From: Umbelopsis ramanniana AG
Taxonomy: Eukaryota; Mucoromycota; Umbelopsidomycetes; Umbelopsidales; Umbelopsidaceae
Direction: 5' to 3'
DNA: 64,000 bases
Assembly (NCBI RefSeq): GCF_025399195.1
Contig: NW_026252129.1
Location: forward strand, 152,900 to 216,899
Position 1 is the stretch's first letter; every line of letters starts with the position of its first letter. Position numbers and translations under genes: made by a program. Positions 60,883 through 64,000 of this stretch are shown piece by piece. The notes beneath the pieces are model-generated. The model made no database searches. It was not told the DNA's origin and worked only from the letters and a program-made list of their open reading frames with translations.

Positions 60883-61612
60883 TTATGGTTGTGACTTGGA
60901 GGAGGGAAGGACGCGTACTCCATGTCTTTTGCGCGCTCGTTCATTGCGAATGTCTTTCAGTCCAGTAGTAAGCGATGTAATGTCGACTTCCAGCTGTTTG
61001 AGTAAATTTTTTTGCTCCTCTAAAAGCGCCCGCTTTTTCAGCGCATCTCTGGATAATTGTCGGTGTCGTTTCGTCAGGTGTCGTCGAGTTTTGAGGGTCG
61101 TCAGCAATTCTGACTCTCGTTCTATAGAGTACATCAAACACCAAATAAAAAAAAAAGGTTACGTTATCTTAACTTTGATCTAGTATTGGCATGGTAATAC
61201 CATGAAAATTGCCTTACGTTGCTGAAATTTGGAGAATTCTGCACTGAACAAAGGTGCAATATCAAACCGCTTCAACGGTCGCTGTTTGGCTGTGGACTGT
61301 TTGTTATCAGTGAGCATGGAGTATACAGTAAAATTGCAACGCACCACGCTCTCAAAAACTTACGGATAAACCGGTCTGATCGTCCATTCTTGCTACTACA
61401 GGGAGCGACATGTGGTTTTCTGGAGCTTCTGAACTAGCAGCACGTTCGTCTTCCTCTTCATTTTCAGTGCTGCTATGATCCTCAATCTCATGATTCTCTG
61501 CGGAACTTGAGCTGGTGTCGTCTTCAGAATCAGGGCTCTCTGAATCGTCAATCCTAAGCGGTTTTTTGCCTTGAACTATCGTCTTCTGTCGTTTTCGTCC
61601 TTTATATGGCAT
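60883..61612 (-). CDS. Uncharacterised acidic/basic coiled-coil protein
   Basis: Exons 61612-61364, 61296-61218 and 61121-60883 give 188 aa. The first half is a basic start (MPYKGRKRQKTIVQGKKPLR) followed by a strongly acidic Ser/Glu/Asp stretch (DDSESPDSEDDTSSSSAEN). A short conserved-looking link (RPLKRFDIAPLFSAEFSKFQ) leads to a basic coiled coil (LLTTLKTRRHLTKRHRQLSR, LLEEQKNLLKQLEVDITSLT) and a basic tail. The layout suits a small nuclear chromatin- or kinetochore-associated protein, but the family is not recognised and no role is claimed. Confidence 0.65.
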
Positions 61613-61774
61613 TAATGTGAGGAATGTGCTTGTGATATATAGGAACCGTTCGATAAAATTCTCGAAAGCGCTGCATATGTTCAAACGCCGCTTTTGACTT
61701 TTTGTCCTGCTGCCAAGTCAGACAGCTGGAGCATTTCAATCCCAAGAGTCGGATGACAATACTCACCATAACGT

Positions 61775-61775
<1 letters not shown>

Positions 61776-61807
<32 letters not shown>
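61776..61807. repeat. Homopolymer T32 (A32 on the minus strand)
   Basis: An uninterrupted run of 32 T between the uncharacterised coiled-coil gene and the sugar-transporter stop, 97-128 nt downstream of that stop on the minus strand. Confidence 0.9.
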
Positions 61808-61808
<1 letters not shown>

Positions 61809-61903
61809 ATACCAACTTCCAGTATATTTACTCAAAATACTGACATAAATATTTTATATATGTTTCGTAACATGCTAATCTCATTATTTTGCTAATTCGC
61901 CTT

Positions 61904-63889
61904 CTAAGTGGATTTTTTGGGACCAATCTCCACATCTATGACATATCTACTGAGCCCAGTGGCTACAAGTGCCATGATTCCCGAAAATTGTAAGAGTATT
62001 GAGATACCTTTGTATGTGGTATTATCCTCGAGGTTATCTCCTACACCCAAATCAACAAAGTAGAAGATGGCCGAGGCAATGATGGCAACCACAAACTGTG
62101 GAAACACAACGTACATGTTGAGGATCCCCAGAACCATACCGGATTCGCATTGACTGCACAAAAGCCAATCATTATTTCGAGATACATCATTGGCTTCCAT
62201 GTCATCCAAGCTGCCGCTCCCTTCACCTATTCTAGCGCGGTGGAGTGCTCCGTATGTCACTTTAGGTAGGATAGGTTCTTGATATGTGGCACGATGGCTA
62301 TCATTGTAGATATTAAGGTACTCTCCGATGAGCGCAAACGGGATCCACATGATGCAAGCCCATGATAAGCCAAGGAGTGAGAGTATGACGGTTGCTCCGC
62401 TAACAGTAGAAACGAAACAAGTTGAGATCATAGTGATTGAAAAGACCAATAATGAAAAGGTCCACACATTCTTTAGAGTGACGTTTCGAATGGAATGAGT
62501 GGTCAGCGCCGGAAGAAGTATGCCAGAGATCACAGCAACAATGGCATAGCACAATAGCGCAAACGACCCTGCCCTTGCTCCGCTAGCCCAATCACTTGAA
62601 TCTTTATCTGGGTGAGTTTGAAAATAAATACTTGATACCCAGGTGGTGCTGTCGAAATGAGAGACATTAGAGCCACAATTTGCATGGCGAACAGTCAGTA
62701 ACAGCTCTATCGAAGTATATACCTGTAGAAGAGGAATGGAAACCATCCCATCCACGCGAAGAAGATGACATTGCATACCAATTGTATAGGTCGAGGAAGG
62801 GATTTGAAAGAATGGAGAACCTGCCTTGCTGTATCTTGCCACGATCTGGTGTTAATTTCTTTTAGCCAATTTGCCTACGTGCGTCATTCTACAAAGCTAC
62901 TTACGTTGAATCTGCTTCAATAACATCATACACCTCCTCTGTTATAGATAAACATGTAACAGACTGAGCTACCAGGAACACGAATATTGCAATCACGCAA
63001 AGAACCTTGAATTGCGAGTCGCCTGCGACCGGAAGGTATGCAGTGAGATCCAGGAAGCCGACAATGTATGTGAAAACCATGGTGATATTCGACATGGAAG
63101 ATGCCATAGCATTCGCTGCGTCTTGTTGCCATACAGGTGGGACATCGACTATGAGAGCTCGACACGATGCTTGTACCGCATTCAAAACGAAATCGAGGAT
63201 CCATAAGAGCACAATTGCGATAATTCTCTGCAGTGAGGTCAGAGACAGATCATAATCATGTTGTTATAAAGAAAATTTACCTTACAGCGTAATGAAGAGG
63301 GTCTTCAGCCTCTTTGCCCAAGATATTGATCATAAATGCTGCAATGTCACGAGCGAATGCCACACCCAACAATGAACAACAAACTAGCACACTTCCTATA
63401 GCGATGTAAGGCCTGCGTCTTCCAAATCTAGAAGTAGTGCGATCGCTCAGAACTCCTATCAAAGGCTGCATCAGCAGTCCTACGATGAACAGCTTTTAGT
63501 TGCTGATATGCTTTTGTTGAATGCGCTTTTAATGCCTACCTGACATTGGGCCTGCAAGCCACACCAGGGCCGTCGTTTCCTTTGACAGCTCTAGTGAAAG
63601 CAAATATGGAGTGCCGTACCTAACGAGTTTTTAAGCTTTGTTCAGTTGAGTGGATTTATATATTAATCTGTAAATACAGTGAGAAGAACCTACGAGAGTT
63701 CTACGGTCCCTAGATAAGGAAATCGAGGGTTTTACTAAGAGCGCTCTTACTAAGCGGTCATTCAACGTTGAAAGCAAACTACTCACAAGTGAACTGGATT
63801 CCAACCATGCAAAAAGTGAGTAGGAACAGCCGAAGAGGAGACAGAGCAGGCTTTGAACCAGCGGACTCTGGCACCGTTGCAATGAGCAT
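61904..63889 (-). CDS. Sucrose/alpha-glucoside transporter, SUT/GPH type (fission-yeast Sut1-like)
   Basis: Exons 63889-63787, 63709-63694, 63619-63540, 63479-63286, 63227-62905, 62845-62723 and 62648-61904 give 527 aa with 12 predicted helices. Signatures of the glycoside-pentoside-hexuronide/SUT group: FCMVGIQFTWTVELSYGTPY in helix 1, LVWLAGPMSGLLMQPLIGVL, the loop SDRTTSRFGRRRPYIAIG, CRALIVDVPP, and FFAWMGWFPFLFYSTTWVSS in the second half. It should carry proton-coupled disaccharide uptake across the plasma membrane; maltose versus sucrose cannot be told. A long hydrophilic loop lies between helices 10 and 11. Exon 2 is only 16 nt. The start ATG at 63889 is the only in-frame one found. It could supply the intracellular beta-glucosidase type of metabolism, but they are far apart. 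Confidence 0.88.
63694..63709 (-). other. 16-nt micro-exon of the SUT-type transporter
   Basis: GGACCGTAGAACTCTC (minus), between ATCTAG and GTAGGT. It encodes the middle of the conserved helix-1 motif WxVELxYGTPYL and keeps frame on both sides. Confidence 0.75.
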
Positions 63890-64000
63890 ATCGTGAGAGG
63901 TTGAATGAGCACACTGAACTGAAAGGCGACACAAACTCCGACATTCGCCTTTCAACCCGAAATGTGACTGCTAAGATTTTTTGTCGACTTTTTTTTTTTT

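Noticed and set aside
61904-62842. 312-aa frame starting MARYSK as an independent transporter gene
   Set aside because: Its first 70 residues are out of frame with the SUT signature; splicing at 62845, 62723 and 62648 restores the conserved FFAWMGWFPFLFYSTTWV.
1-64000. CRISPR arrays, insertion sequences, LTR or DNA transposons, rRNA and tRNA genes, secondary-metabolite core enzymes
   Set aside because: Looked for by eye on both strands; no repeat-spacer array, transposase or reverse transcriptase motif, tRNA fold, or PKS/NRPS/terpene synthase signature was found.

Overview
The window is nuclear DNA from a filamentous fungus, most likely an early-diverging one (Mucoromycota, probably Mucorales). 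Almost every gene is split by many short introns (about 55-140 nt, GTAAGT/GTATGT-type donors, CTAAC-like branch sites). The gene set also keeps families that yeasts have lost or shortened: XRCC2, MCMBP, a long TEX10-type IPI1, a DCUN1D4/5-type DCN1, a five-finger ZC3H14/Nab2 and a SGK3-like PX kinase. The organism call is inferred from gene style; no rRNA or tRNA was found. I predict 31 protein genes. Exon chains were built by hand from splice signals, reading frame and family conservation, and every complete model is in frame from ATG to stop.

Layout. 1-9.4 kb: 3' end of an unrecognised Ser-rich protein, CNOT9/Rcd1 (CCR4-NOT), a mitochondrial LEA-like protein divergent from Spo7/NEP1-R1, a NIMA-type kinase and a coiled-coil protein. 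9.7-12.4 kb: GH3 beta-glucosidase with PA14 insert. 12.4-15.8 kb: gene-free. 15.8-19.3 kb: oligopeptide transporter in 19 exons. 19.7-26.1 kb: large type II membrane glycosyltransferase, PQ-loop vacuolar transporter, UPF0303/YBR137W-like protein. 26.1-28.2 kb: gene-free. 28.2-37.1 kb: threonine aldolase, DCN1, CobW/ZNG1 GTPase, a small membrane peptide, Sec61beta, Nab2/ZC3H14, ERCC1. 37.3-45.2 kb: PX-AGC kinase, XRCC2, SUV3. 45.6-50.2 kb: possible reticulon-like ER membrane protein, thymine/uracil-DNA glycosylase, MFS sugar transporter. 50.6-58.3 kb: IPI1/TEX10, mitochondrial Phe-tRNA synthetase, MCMBP. 59.2-63.9 kb: two unrecognised coiled-coil proteins and a SUT-type sugar transporter.

The genes are ordinary housekeeping, transport, signalling and genome-maintenance genes. 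There is no operon-like logic, but several pairs are divergent across 109-222 bp and probably share promoters. Four genes act in DNA repair or replication (ERCC1, XRCC2, TDG/MUG, MCMBP). I see no mobile element, CRISPR array or secondary-metabolite cluster. The most unusual content is at the level of gene structure (coding exons of 3, 7, 8 and 16 nt) plus a few proteins without clear assignment. I did not find a clearly new multi-gene system.
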